From: Planctomycetia bacterium
Lineage (GTDB): Bacteria > Planctomycetota > Planctomycetia > Pirellulales > Thermoguttaceae
Length of the DNA: 64,000 nucleotides
Direction: 5' to 3'
NCBI GenBank assembly: GCA_030527015.1
Contig: JAUNBR010000007.1
Coordinates: forward strand, 1-64,000
Shown: piece after piece, positions 39,274 to 47,843 of the stretch
How the letters are laid out: each line of letters opens with the position of its first letter
Position numbering within the stretch: the stretch's first letter is position 1
Translations under genes and position numbers: made by a program
Notes under the pieces: model-generated
Seen by the model: the letters and a program-made list of their open reading frames with translations, nothing else
The model's database searches: none
Told to the model about the DNA's origin: nothing

Positions 39274-39347
39274 ATTATTTCCCCATTTCATGCCCCTACT
39301 TCCGGCAGCGTGAGTAAAATTAACTTCATAATATAAAGGCTGATTCC

Positions 39348-39986
39348 ATGTGTAAACGAAACGGTTTTACGCTGATTGAACTGCTGATCGTTATTGGACT
39401 GCTGGCCGCGCTGGCGTCCGTCTTTTTTTCCCACTTCACCGGCACGAAGGAAGAAGTGGCTCATGATCCTATCGTCCAGAAAGAGCTTTCCGACATCCAA
39501 CGAGCGTTTCATCGCATGGCGGTGGACTGCGTTTTGCAGCGAGATACGCATTATCTTAAAATCGCGCAGTACGGTCTGGCTCCGCTGATGGCCAACTCTC
39601 TGCGGACGGACGGTACGGATAACACGAATTGGCAGTTCCCGATCTGGGATAATGAACGTGGCCGTGGATGGCGCGGACCTTACATTTCCAGTGAAGGTTA
39701 CCGGGAAATCGATCCTTCTTCCGTAGGGCAAAAATCTGGAAACCGAACGGAGCGTATCCCGGTTTTAACTTCCCCTCACGCACAGTCTGAGACCGACAAA
39801 TATTATTATCGTGTACTGGCGGTCGACGCAGACGGAAAGATTCTTTCCCCGGCCGAAATGGACACCCCCGACGAAGTGAAGAATGTGGATCAGTTTTGGG
39901 TTATTTTCCCCGAAACGGAATCGTGGGGCGAGAACATCAGCAGCGTTCCCGAAACGAACCGACGCAGACTTTTAATTGGAGATTAG
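39348..39986 (+). CDS. Pseudopilin (GspG-like), second of three
   Basis: A 212-residue pseudopilin with leader MCKRNG, then FTLIELLIVIGLLAALASVF. The body has the GspG-like WGxPY pattern in weak form (GRGWRGPYISSEGYREIDP). It probably forms the pseudopilus or initiates pilin assembly. It lies 4 bases before the third prepilin gene, so the two are translated as a pair. The first prepilin is separated from them by a terminator. Confidence 0.82.
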   Translation: MCKRNGFTLIELLIVIGLLAALASVFFSHFTGTKEEVAHDPIVQKELSDIQRAFHRMAVDCVLQRDTHYLKIAQYGLAPLMANSLRTDGTDNTNWQFPIWDNERGRGWRGPYISSEGYREIDPSSVGQKSGNRTERIPVLTSPHAQSETDKYYYRVLAVDADGKILSPAEMDTPDEVKNVDQFWVIFPETESWGENISSVPETNRRRLLIGD

Positions 39987-39990
39987 AAAA

Positions 39991-41655
39991 ATGCCGAATA
40001 TGCAGGAACGTATGAATCTCGAAAATCGCCGCCGGCCGTTCCGAACTGACCGCACCGGTTTTACGCTGCTTGAACTTCTGGTCGTTCTGGGAATTATTAC
40101 CGCGCTTTCCAGTCTGGCACTTTCGTATGTCGATAATCTTCACACCGGCCAGCGCAAGGACCGCACGACGCAGCGTCTGAATGAACTCGAAACGCTGCTG
40201 CACGGTGACGGTCAAAACGCCGGGGTTTTTCTCTCCGACATGGGGCGGCTCCCGATCGCGCGAGAACTGGACACCACGAACGGGCAGGAAAAAGACGTCT
40301 GCACCACCGATTCCACCACGGGCTGGATCACGCCTTCTGGAAAACTTCTTTCCGAACTGTGGGACGGCGATATTTTCAAATTTCGTTATGCCATCCCTGG
40401 TGACGAAACGCCGAGAGTTCCCAGACCGTTTTTGTATTACCAGGGTTATGACGGGGATATTTTATCGTTTCTGACGGAAGTAAATTCTGACGCTTCCGTA
40501 ACCCTCGGCGAAATACACTGTCCGAAAGTCACGCTGGAGTGCGGCTGGAAAGGGCCGTATCTGAACGTGCAGGCGGGAAAAAATTATTATGACGGTTTCG
40601 GAAACGATTTCCGCGTAAATGCGGACACGGGCAGCGGAAAAATCGCCGACCTGCTCTGGCCTCGTGACACGATTCTGGAAGTGGGAAGTTTTGGAGAAAA
40701 CGCCGAGGCGGATAAGGATTATTGGCTGGAAAACCCGCCGGAAGAAGAAGTCGAATGGCATCACCGCGACGATCTGAGGAAATTATCCGAAACACGGATT
40801 TTCGCCACGCTGGTAGTGCGAATCTTAGTGCGAAATTATTCCGGAGGACAAATGACGTGGGTGACGCCACAATTTTATGACGAAAAATTTATCCCGGTTT
40901 TCAGCACGACAGAAACTTATACTGACGCGGAGGTGGTACGCTCCGACGACTCGAACACTGGGGAAAAAGGAGACCTCTTTCGGATCATTCGTTCCGGAAT
41001 GACGGCCACGGGCGGAAGCCTTAAACGGGGAAACACCTTCATCGACGATCATGGTAATGAATGGCAGTGGACGCCGTACACACGAAAATTCACGCACCTG
41101 CGCGCGGCGGTCTTCTCTCCGGCGGTGGAAGAAAAACCGACTATAATTGACGGAGAAGACAAAAAATATACTGGAATACGCGTCACGACAGCGCAGTTCG
41201 CGAAATGGTCGGAAACATCCGGCGGAACGACGATCACGCGCAGTAAATGGGGAATGGGTGATCCGGCGGGCATGACTCCGAGTGCCGTTTTTCACAAAAA
41301 CGATTTTTTTGCATGGACAGTTCCGCCAAATCATGCATCGGGTGACCTTACCTTACTTTATGAGGAACCTGCTCTTCGTGAAGTGAATGGCCAGAATTAC
41401 CCTCAGCATTCCCCGGAACCGGTGGTGGACGGTGACACGCCCGGAGAGGTATGTTTCACTCGCCTGACACCGGGCACGCGAAAATTATTCGTTTACGCTT
41501 ATCTTTTTAATGACCTGGACGGTGACGGAATAAAAGACGCGGGAGAGCCGTACAGTCAGGCCGTGCATTCAGGAATTCAGACGATCGAACTAAAGCCAGG
41601 CGTTAATTTCGCGACGATTTATTTAAGCGAAAATCTCGATGAGTTTTTGCCTTAA
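39991..41655 (+). CDS. Large minor pseudopilin, third of three
   Basis: A 554-residue protein with a prepilin N-terminus (TGFTLLELLVVLGIITALSSL after an unusually long leader of about 25 residues; shown here as FTLLELLVVLG). A middle segment repeats GWKGPYLNVQAGKNYYDGFG. Near the C-terminus NDLDGDGIKDAGEPY resembles a calcium-binding DxDxDG loop. A size above 500 residues suggests a tip adhesin or GspK-like protein. The start chosen is the ATG at 39991, with GGAG nine bases upstream and 4 bases after the previous stop. Confidence 0.8.
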   Translation: MPNMQERMNLENRRRPFRTDRTGFTLLELLVVLGIITALSSLALSYVDNLHTGQRKDRTTQRLNELETLLHGDGQNAGVFLSDMGRLPIARELDTTNGQEKDVCTTDSTTGWITPSGKLLSELWDGDIFKFRYAIPGDETPRVPRPFLYYQGYDGDILSFLTEVNSDASVTLGEIHCPKVTLECGWKGPYLNVQAGKNYYDGFGNDFRVNADTGSGKIADLLWPRDTILEVGSFGENAEADKDYWLENPPEEEVEWHHRDDLRKLSETRIFATLVVRILVRNYSGGQMTWVTPQFYDEKFIPVFSTTETYTDAEVVRSDDSNTGEKGDLFRIIRSGMTATGGSLKRGNTFIDDHGNEWQWTPYTRKFTHLRAAVFSPAVEEKPTIIDGEDKKYTGIRVTTAQFAKWSETSGGTTITRSKWGMGDPAGMTPSAVFHKNDFFAWTVPPNHASGDLTLLYEEPALREVNGQNYPQHSPEPVVDGDTPGEVCFTRLTPGTRKLFVYAYLFNDLDGDGIKDAGEPYSQAVHSGIQTIELKPGVNFATIYLSENLDEFLP

Positions 41656-41880
41656 TAGAAAACACAGATGATGTGTTTCATAACACAAGAAACATAAGCG
41701 TAAACTTCCGTGAGTGAACGGATGCGGTGGGGATGAGGTATGGACACCGGTAAACACAAAAATGAATGATGGATTTTTCACGATTCAGGCCGAAGGAAAA
41801 TGCTTATCGTGGGTTTCGCAGAGGTGACACTTCTGTCCATGAAAATGATTTCCGGGCTCCGCATGACGGTAATGAAAAAC

Positions 41881-41984
41881 ATACTGGATCTCCCTTAAAT
41901 TTCCGTTTTATGCGGTTCTGACAGCAGATATTTTTAATGGAGCAAAATGCCAGAGAAGCGGATTTTTATAGCATATCAGGTATA
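41881..41984 (+). repeat. Palindromic MITE-like element before the PilM-like gene
   Basis: Arm A to arm B copy, ATACTGGATCTCCCTTAAAT to ATAGCATATCAGGTATA. It is the only full copy between 36.4 and 45.9 kb. Confidence 0.78.
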
Positions 41985-42053
41985 AAAGAGGTTTTTCTCA
42001 AAACGAAACGACGTATGTAGTATTTTCAAAAAAAGTAAAGAGAGTGATAAAGT

Positions 42054-43445
42054 ATGGGACTATTTTTTTCACGGAAAAAAAGCCGTGTTGCGGTGCTGGT
42101 TCATGATGGCGAACAGTGGTACGGTTATGTCATGACGTATGCTCGTCCACGGTGGCGGCGTGAGGCGGAAATGAAATGTCCCGGAAAAAATCCACGTCAG
42201 ATTCCACCGGGATTACTGGATTTCGCGGAAAAAAATAATGCGGCACGGATACGAATTTTAGTTTCGTCGGAATTAATCACACTTCCCTCGGTGGAATTTC
42301 CACCAGATTTATCGCCGGAAGAAATGCAGATGGTCGTCCAGGGCGTGATGTCCGAACAGACAGATTTAGAAATCGGCACCGTGCGTGTGGCGGCGGCATA
42401 TGCGGAGCGGTTTCATATGGGGGCCCCGCAGGAAATGCTTCTGGTGGCGTCTTTCGAAAACGCACTTTTAGAGACTTTTGAGAAAAATTGCCGCACGATT
42501 CGCATTCCTCTGGAAGGAATCGGGTGCCTGGAAATGGCACTTTTAGGCGCACACGCGAGAGAAAACGCAGATCGAAGATTTCTCTTTCTGAAACGTGATT
42601 CAGGTTTTTACGTAACTCACGCGACGGATTTTCTGCCCATGTCGGTAAACGCCCTGCCCCTGGGCGCGCTGGAGGACACTCGGGGACGAGAATCGGAACG
42701 TCTTCAGAGGGCGGGAAAACGTCTGGAGTCACAAAAAGATGTGCCTCTTTCGGTGCTTTCCGCCTTCACGATTTCAGAAGATCGGCGCGTGGAATTAAAC
42801 ACCGTCTTCGGCGAAAACACGGACGTAAAATGGACGGAATACAGTGCTTTTTTACAGATGGCGGCAGAAGAAGTGGCACAGGCCGAGTATCCCGGTGCGC
42901 CGGATGGTGGCGGAGCGGTCTGCGGTCTGGGAGAAGAAGATAAAGATCCATATATCGCCGGAACGTGGCTATTTTTCTTGGTGATTATTCTGGCGGTGGT
43001 TTTCGTCTGGGGTGCCCACATGAAATTACAGAGGGAATTAGAGGGAATCGAGAGAAAATCCGCTGCATGGAAAGCCCTTCAGGAAGAACGTAAAAAACAA
43101 AATGACATTCTGAAAAAAATTGATTCGGAGCGCACACGTTACGAAAAAATCACGGCGATCCTTCAGGATAAAAACGTTTTTCCGCCAGGTTTCATGGAAA
43201 TACTAAATGTCCTGAATGAAAAAATGCCTCCGTATACCAGATTAAATTCGATTCACCAGCTTTCGCCGGGAGGGTATGCGCTGACGGGATGCACCCGTTA
43301 TCAGGAAGGACTGATGGAAATGATTCCCATGCTGAACACCGCTTTACAGAGTGTTTCGTATGTCGCAGAATTATCGAAACTGGAAAAACGCGAAGAATCG
43401 CGAGAGCAGGATTTTCTTATTCGGATCACACCACAGAAAAAATAA
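42054..43445 (+). CDS. PilM-PilN/GspL-like fusion protein
   Basis: A 463-residue inner-membrane assembly protein. Residues about 1-290 resemble the actin-like cytoplasmic domain of PilM/GspL (VLVSSELITLPSVEFP, LLVASFENALLETFEK). A single membrane helix follows at about 303-321, then a coiled coil (LQRELEGIERKSAAWKALQ) and a small ferredoxin-like periplasmic domain as in PilN. It would join the secretion ATPase to the inner-membrane ring. The next gene (PilO/GspM-like) starts 14 bases later. Confidence 0.75.
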   Translation: MGLFFSRKKSRVAVLVHDGEQWYGYVMTYARPRWRREAEMKCPGKNPRQIPPGLLDFAEKNNAARIRILVSSELITLPSVEFPPDLSPEEMQMVVQGVMSEQTDLEIGTVRVAAAYAERFHMGAPQEMLLVASFENALLETFEKNCRTIRIPLEGIGCLEMALLGAHARENADRRFLFLKRDSGFYVTHATDFLPMSVNALPLGALEDTRGRESERLQRAGKRLESQKDVPLSVLSAFTISEDRRVELNTVFGENTDVKWTEYSAFLQMAAEEVAQAEYPGAPDGGGAVCGLGEEDKDPYIAGTWLFFLVIILAVVFVWGAHMKLQRELEGIERKSAAWKALQEERKKQNDILKKIDSERTRYEKITAILQDKNVFPPGFMEILNVLNEKMPPYTRLNSIHQLSPGGYALTGCTRYQEGLMEMIPMLNTALQSVSYVAELSKLEKREESREQDFLIRITPQKK

Positions 43446-43459
43446 ATTACGAGGAAAAA

Positions 43460-44266
43460 ATGCGAGTCATTCGGCGTCAATTACGCGCATGGCGTGAAGA
43501 TTTTCAGAAAATATGGGGTAAACTGAAAACGTTTCATCGAACTGCGCTGGGAATTTTAATAGCCATCAGCATGGTTTACGGTGGCCGGGTCCAGTGGATC
43601 GATCCGATAAACACTAAAATCGCGGAAGCACAGGAAGCCCTGAAGGAAAGTAATCCGCCGGATCCCATTCCGACGATCGAGACGGATGATGAAGTCCAGG
43701 AAACGCTCGCCAAAATCGAAGGTCGAAAAGGGACACGCGATAAACGAAAAAAGGAAATGGAAGCGATCATCGACTCGCGGCCAAAAGTCACACTACAAAA
43801 TAAAGAACGTACCTGGGCTGAATTCACCCTTTTATTTTCGAAAAATCATCTGCTGCTGGTTTCCAGCGCGCCGTTTTCAGACACGCCCGCGGCGACTTCC
43901 GCAGCTCCGAATTCCACGAGAGTGCGTTCCACATCTCGTGCGAAAACAGCAGTAAAAAGTCAAGAAAAAGAAGTGGCTTCCGAGAATAACCAGTCTCCGT
44001 TTCCCACGGAAAAATATCAGTTTCACCTGGAGGGAACGTTTAAAAATATTCATTCCTTCCTGGAGGAAGCTGCGAAATATCCTTACCCTTCTAAAATTGA
44101 CCAGATTCAGTTAGGTCTGACTCTGCCTGAGGAAAGTGACGTGAAAAATCGTGAAACGAATATGGATTTTACTCCCATTTCCGCTGCGCCGGCTCCGGGT
44201 GTGGCACCAAAATTACAACTAAAGTTTCATTTTACCTTATATATTCAGGAAGTAAAAACGAAATAA
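43460..44266 (+). CDS. PilO/GspM-like protein
   Basis: A 268-residue inner-membrane protein. The N-terminal helix is about 29-42 (TALGILIAISMVYGG), followed by a coiled coil and a C-terminal domain (YQFHLEGTFKNIHSFLEEA), the PilO/GspM arrangement. A Ser/Ala-rich linker lies at about 145-180. The ATG at 43460 has GAGG six bases upstream; an upstream extension of the frame overlaps the previous gene and is not used. Confidence 0.75.
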   Translation: MRVIRRQLRAWREDFQKIWGKLKTFHRTALGILIAISMVYGGRVQWIDPINTKIAEAQEALKESNPPDPIPTIETDDEVQETLAKIEGRKGTRDKRKKEMEAIIDSRPKVTLQNKERTWAEFTLLFSKNHLLLVSSAPFSDTPAATSAAPNSTRVRSTSRAKTAVKSQEKEVASENNQSPFPTEKYQFHLEGTFKNIHSFLEEAAKYPYPSKIDQIQLGLTLPEESDVKNRETNMDFTPISAAPAPGVAPKLQLKFHFTLYIQEVKTK

Positions 44267-44400
44267 ATCATCACACGGTTCCATGAACTCCACACTAAAA
44301 TACACACGAAAATAACATGTTCCATGTATTCCGTGGGACGTGAAATACAGGTGTTTTGGCCACTTAAATTTAAATAGAATCAGCATAAAGAGGTGTTCCC

Positions 44401-45855
44401 ATGCATCAGTCCGTTCAGCGCGTTCTGGATCTTAACCGAGTCGTGGCGTCACGTCAGGCACTTCAGATGGTGCCCGGCTCACTGGCGCGGCGACTGGGAA
44501 TTTTGCCCGTGATGGTTTCCGACGATCAGCTTCATATCGTCATGGCGAATGATGAAGATGATCTCGCGCTGTCACAGTTTGAGGCACAAATCAGCCTGCC
44601 CGTATACGTGGAAAGAACCTATAATCCGGAAAAAATACCGTCACTTTTGCGACGATATTATCCGGAGCGCAGCCAAAATGACGGCACCCCCCTGGCTCTG
44701 CTGGAAGAAATTATTAATCGCGCGATTCTGTATCGTTCCAGTGATATTCACCTGGACCCCGAAAGCACCGGCGGCGTGGTGCGCCTAAGAATAGACGGCC
44801 TGATGCAGAAAGAACGTACCATGTCACTGGATGGACTAAATGAATTGGTTTCCGCGATTAAAGTATCGTCAGGCATGGATATCGCGGAGAAACGTGTGCC
44901 GCAGGATGGGCAGCTTTCCATGACGATAGACGGTGAAGAAATTTCCATGCGCGTGGCGACAGTTCCCACACTGTACGGAGAGAAAACCACGCTGCGTATT
45001 TTGGCCACGGAAAGTGTCGCGGCGGAACTTGCGTCACTGGATTCTTTGGGAATGAGCACACGCCACAATGAATTATTTCAGACGACTTTAGGGTACCCTC
45101 ACGGCGTCATTCTCCTTTCCGGACCGACAGGAAGTGGGAAAACGACGACACTTTACGCTGCGCTGCGGCACCTGAAGGAACCGGGAACGCTGCACATTTT
45201 GAGTATCGAAGACCCGGTGGAAATTCCACTGGACGGAATAAATCAGATCCGAATCGACAGTGATCGCGTCAGTTTTGCCCGGGCACTGAGAAGCACGCTG
45301 CGGCATGACCCGGACGTAATCATGATCGGTGAAATTCGAGATGGTGAAACGGCGGACATCGCGGTAAAAAGTGCTCTGACAGGGCATCTGGTTTTGTCGA
45401 CACTTCATGCGAACGATTCGATCGGCGTGATTTCCAGACTTTTGAATCTCGGAGTGGCACCGGAACTGGTGAACTCGGCTTTACGGCTGGTGGTGGCACA
45501 GCGTTTAGTGCGCAGGCCATGCCCTCACTGTGTTCAGTGGAGATCCGCGGATGGGTCAGAACAACTTTTATTCGGATGGGCACCAGAAGAGCAGGTACAG
45601 GTTCCCATGACACATGGCTGCCCTCTGTGTCATGGAACAGGATATGCCGGACGTCTGGGATTATACGAAATGATTCCGATGGATAATTCATTTCGAGCGA
45701 TGATTCGTGCAGGTGAGAGTGAAGAGAAAATGGCAAAATATGCTTTCGAAGAATTATCTCTGCCCACACTCCGGCAGGACGGGGGGCATAAAGTACGCCT
45801 GGGAGAAACCACGATCGCTGAGGTTCAGCGAGTCGCTTTCCAGATGGATGTATAA
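44401..45855 (+). CDS. Assembly ATPase of the PilB/GspE family
   Basis: A 484-residue motor ATPase that polymerises the pilus or pseudopilus. The N-terminal half contains a short N1E-like domain. Walker A is GPTGSGKTT, the Asp box is IEDPVEIPLDG, Walker B is DPDVIMIGEIRDGET, and the His box is LVLSTLHAND. The zinc tetracysteine, CPHC in the first half and CPLCHGTGYAGR in the second, separates it from PilT. Because PilT also occurs here, either the PilB or the GspE name is possible; I leave the symbol empty. Confidence 0.93.
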   Translation: MHQSVQRVLDLNRVVASRQALQMVPGSLARRLGILPVMVSDDQLHIVMANDEDDLALSQFEAQISLPVYVERTYNPEKIPSLLRRYYPERSQNDGTPLALLEEIINRAILYRSSDIHLDPESTGGVVRLRIDGLMQKERTMSLDGLNELVSAIKVSSGMDIAEKRVPQDGQLSMTIDGEEISMRVATVPTLYGEKTTLRILATESVAAELASLDSLGMSTRHNELFQTTLGYPHGVILLSGPTGSGKTTTLYAALRHLKEPGTLHILSIEDPVEIPLDGINQIRIDSDRVSFARALRSTLRHDPDVIMIGEIRDGETADIAVKSALTGHLVLSTLHANDSIGVISRLLNLGVAPELVNSALRLVVAQRLVRRPCPHCVQWRSADGSEQLLFGWAPEEQVQVPMTHGCPLCHGTGYAGRLGLYEMIPMDNSFRAMIRAGESEEKMAKYAFEELSLPTLRQDGGHKVRLGETTIAEVQRVAFQMDV

Positions 45856-45891
45856 TGAATGGCGAAAAATTTTCTCTGTCCGACACATTCA

Positions 45892-46176
45892 TATACCCGA
45901 CGCACAATAAAATTTCCCCTCTCCAGTATTCTGCACATACTGGTTCACTTTACATTTCCGTTTTTTGTGGTTCTGAAAGCAGGCATTTTCAGCGAAGGAA
46001 AATACCGGGGGAGCGGAAATTTATAGTGTATCCGGTATACAAAAATTCTGTTTTTGTGTGCTCACGCGAAACTTCTGTTTTGTGTGTTCACGCGAAGCTT
46101 CTGTTTTTGTGTGGCGCGCGAATCTTCTGTTTTATATGGCGCGCGAAACTTAAATTTAAAGTGAAAACAGTAAAGA
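45892..46176 (+). repeat. Palindromic element with an expanded 26-bp tandem repeat
   Basis: An arm B fragment at 45892-45935 is followed by a full A-to-B copy at 45936-46039. Then 46043-46147 holds four tandem units of 25-28 bases (CTTCTGTTTTGTGTGTTCAC plus GCGAA), ending in an arm A (AAATTTAAAGTGAAAACAG). The units look like a duplicated stretch of the element's A half, next to the pilC-like gene. Confidence 0.7.
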
Positions 46177-46191
46177 TATAATCCAAGAAAC

Positions 46192-47421
46192 ATGCCGACT
46201 TTTACTTATAAAATCCGAAAAAATGGCCAGACTCTGACAGGAAAAGTGGAGGCCGAGACGGTAAGCACCGCGGCGAAAGAACTGCGTCAGGGAGGCGGAA
46301 TCGTGCTGCAGATTCAGGCGACTTCAGACATATCCGCCACTTCCTCTGAATCGGGGAGAACGCTCCCGCAATTCTTCATTTCCAAAACACAGATCGAGCT
46401 TTCTCTGCGACAGTTGGCGTCTCTGTTAAAAGCAGGGGTTCCTGTTTTAACTGCACTGGAAGCGGTGGGAACACAGTCGTCGTCCGCGCTGGGGAAAATT
46501 TATATGCGTGTGGCGCAAAAAGTTCGCCTGGGATATTCGATGAAACGTTCTCTGCAAGAAGAGGCCTCCTGTTTTGGAAAAGTAACGATCGGTCTGATAG
46601 ATGTCGGGGAGGCGAATGGAACGCTGGATGAAATGTTTCTTTACGCGGCGAATCTGATGGAACGCGGGCGGAAAATTAAAAGCCAGATCGTTCAGGCGTT
46701 TACTTATCCGGCGATCGTAATGGTGGTCGCGATGGGTGTAAGTTATTTTCTGGTGGTGCATGTACTTCCTAAAATTATGGAATTTATAGTAAAGCAGGCA
46801 AAAAATATAGAAATGCCTCTGCCCACGCGAATGCTCATGGCGACGAATGATTTTCTTTGGGCATATGGTGTGTATTTAATTTTGGTGCCCGTGATTCTAG
46901 TGGTCATGTATGTTCTGGCGCGGAGAAATCCGGACGTATGCGAAAAAATGGATTATGCCATGCTTTTTATTCCCCTGCTGGGAAAAGCATTTCGAGAACA
47001 CTCGAACACCATGTGGTCTCAGACGCTGGGCGCGCTGGTGAAAAGCGGAGTGGATATTCTGGTCGCACTGGAACTGGTGGAAGGCGTCATGAGTAATAAA
47101 CATTATGCAGCTCAGATACGAATTATCCGTGAATATGTACGTCAGGGAGGTTCACTGAGTAAGGGAATTCAGTACACGACTCTAGCGAAATTTTGCCCCA
47201 TGTGTCTTTCCATGGTTTCCGTCAGCGAAAGAAGTGGAAGCGTGGATACGGCACTATTAAGTGTCGCGGATTATTCTGAAGAACAGTTATCGCGCCGAGT
47301 GGCCATTCTTGGAAAATTGGTGGAACCAGTACTTTTTGCTTTTATTGGCTTAATCGTCGGTTTTATATATTTCGCTTTCTTCCTGGCGATGATGGCCACC
47401 ACCCACAGCGCGGCAGGGTGA
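46192..47421 (+). CDS. Inner-membrane platform protein of the PilC/GspF family
   Basis: A 409-residue integral membrane protein with the duplicated GspF/PilC fold. The first domain carries QLASLLKAGVPVLTALEAV, and the second carries LGALVKSGVDILVALELV. Membrane helices are at about 175-195, 225-245 and 380-400. It sits at the base of the machine and binds the ATPase. It is the last recognised gene of the pilus/secretion locus. A palindromic element begins 2 bases after its stop codon. Confidence 0.92.
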   Translation: MPTFTYKIRKNGQTLTGKVEAETVSTAAKELRQGGGIVLQIQATSDISATSSESGRTLPQFFISKTQIELSLRQLASLLKAGVPVLTALEAVGTQSSSALGKIYMRVAQKVRLGYSMKRSLQEEASCFGKVTIGLIDVGEANGTLDEMFLYAANLMERGRKIKSQIVQAFTYPAIVMVVAMGVSYFLVVHVLPKIMEFIVKQAKNIEMPLPTRMLMATNDFLWAYGVYLILVPVILVVMYVLARRNPDVCEKMDYAMLFIPLLGKAFREHSNTMWSQTLGALVKSGVDILVALELVEGVMSNKHYAAQIRIIREYVRQGGSLSKGIQYTTLAKFCPMCLSMVSVSERSGSVDTALLSVADYSEEQLSRRVAILGKLVEPVLFAFIGLIVGFIYFAFFLAMMATTHSAAG

Positions 47422-47422
47422 G

Positions 47423-47527
47423 TATACTGGTTCTCCATTAAATTTCCGTTTCCAGCTGATCTGAAACAGATATTTTCAGCGAAAGTAAAATCCCGGAGAT
47501 GTGGAATTTTATAGTATATCAGATATA
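47423..47527 (+). repeat. Palindromic MITE-like element directly after a stop codon
   Basis: Arm A to arm B copy, TATACTGGTTCTCCATTAAA to ATAGTATATCAGATATA, starting at the end of the PilC-like gene. Confidence 0.8.
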
Positions 47528-47625
47528 ATTTTTCTTTTTCCGTCCGCCGACAGGAAGGCCAGTATTTTTACTTCGCAGAAAATCCCGCCGTCAGATCCGC
47601 ATGAAACAGAAATTAAAAAAAGCCG
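47524..47625 (-). repeat. Degenerate palindromic element sharing TATA with its neighbour
   Basis: It follows the previous copy and shares its end. It contains the CGTCCGCCGACAGGAAGG variant hairpin, then ATTTTTACTTCGCAGAAAAT and a decayed arm A. Beyond it, to 47843, I see one more arm A end near 47735 and no gene. Confidence 0.55.
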
Positions 47626-47843
47626 CATAAACAGTAACATGCCCCCCCTTTTTCTTTCTTTATATAAGGGTGTAAAATATATCATGGGTGTAACACTTTT
47701 CGTGATTCCACATTTTGTGACCTCAGGAAACTAAAATTTAAAGTGGAAACGGGCCACGAAAGTATGTTTTCAGATGATACCGTACGAAGATGGTAAGGTG
47801 CGGTACGAGGCAAAAAATAAATTGGAGGAAAAAGAGAGCTAAA

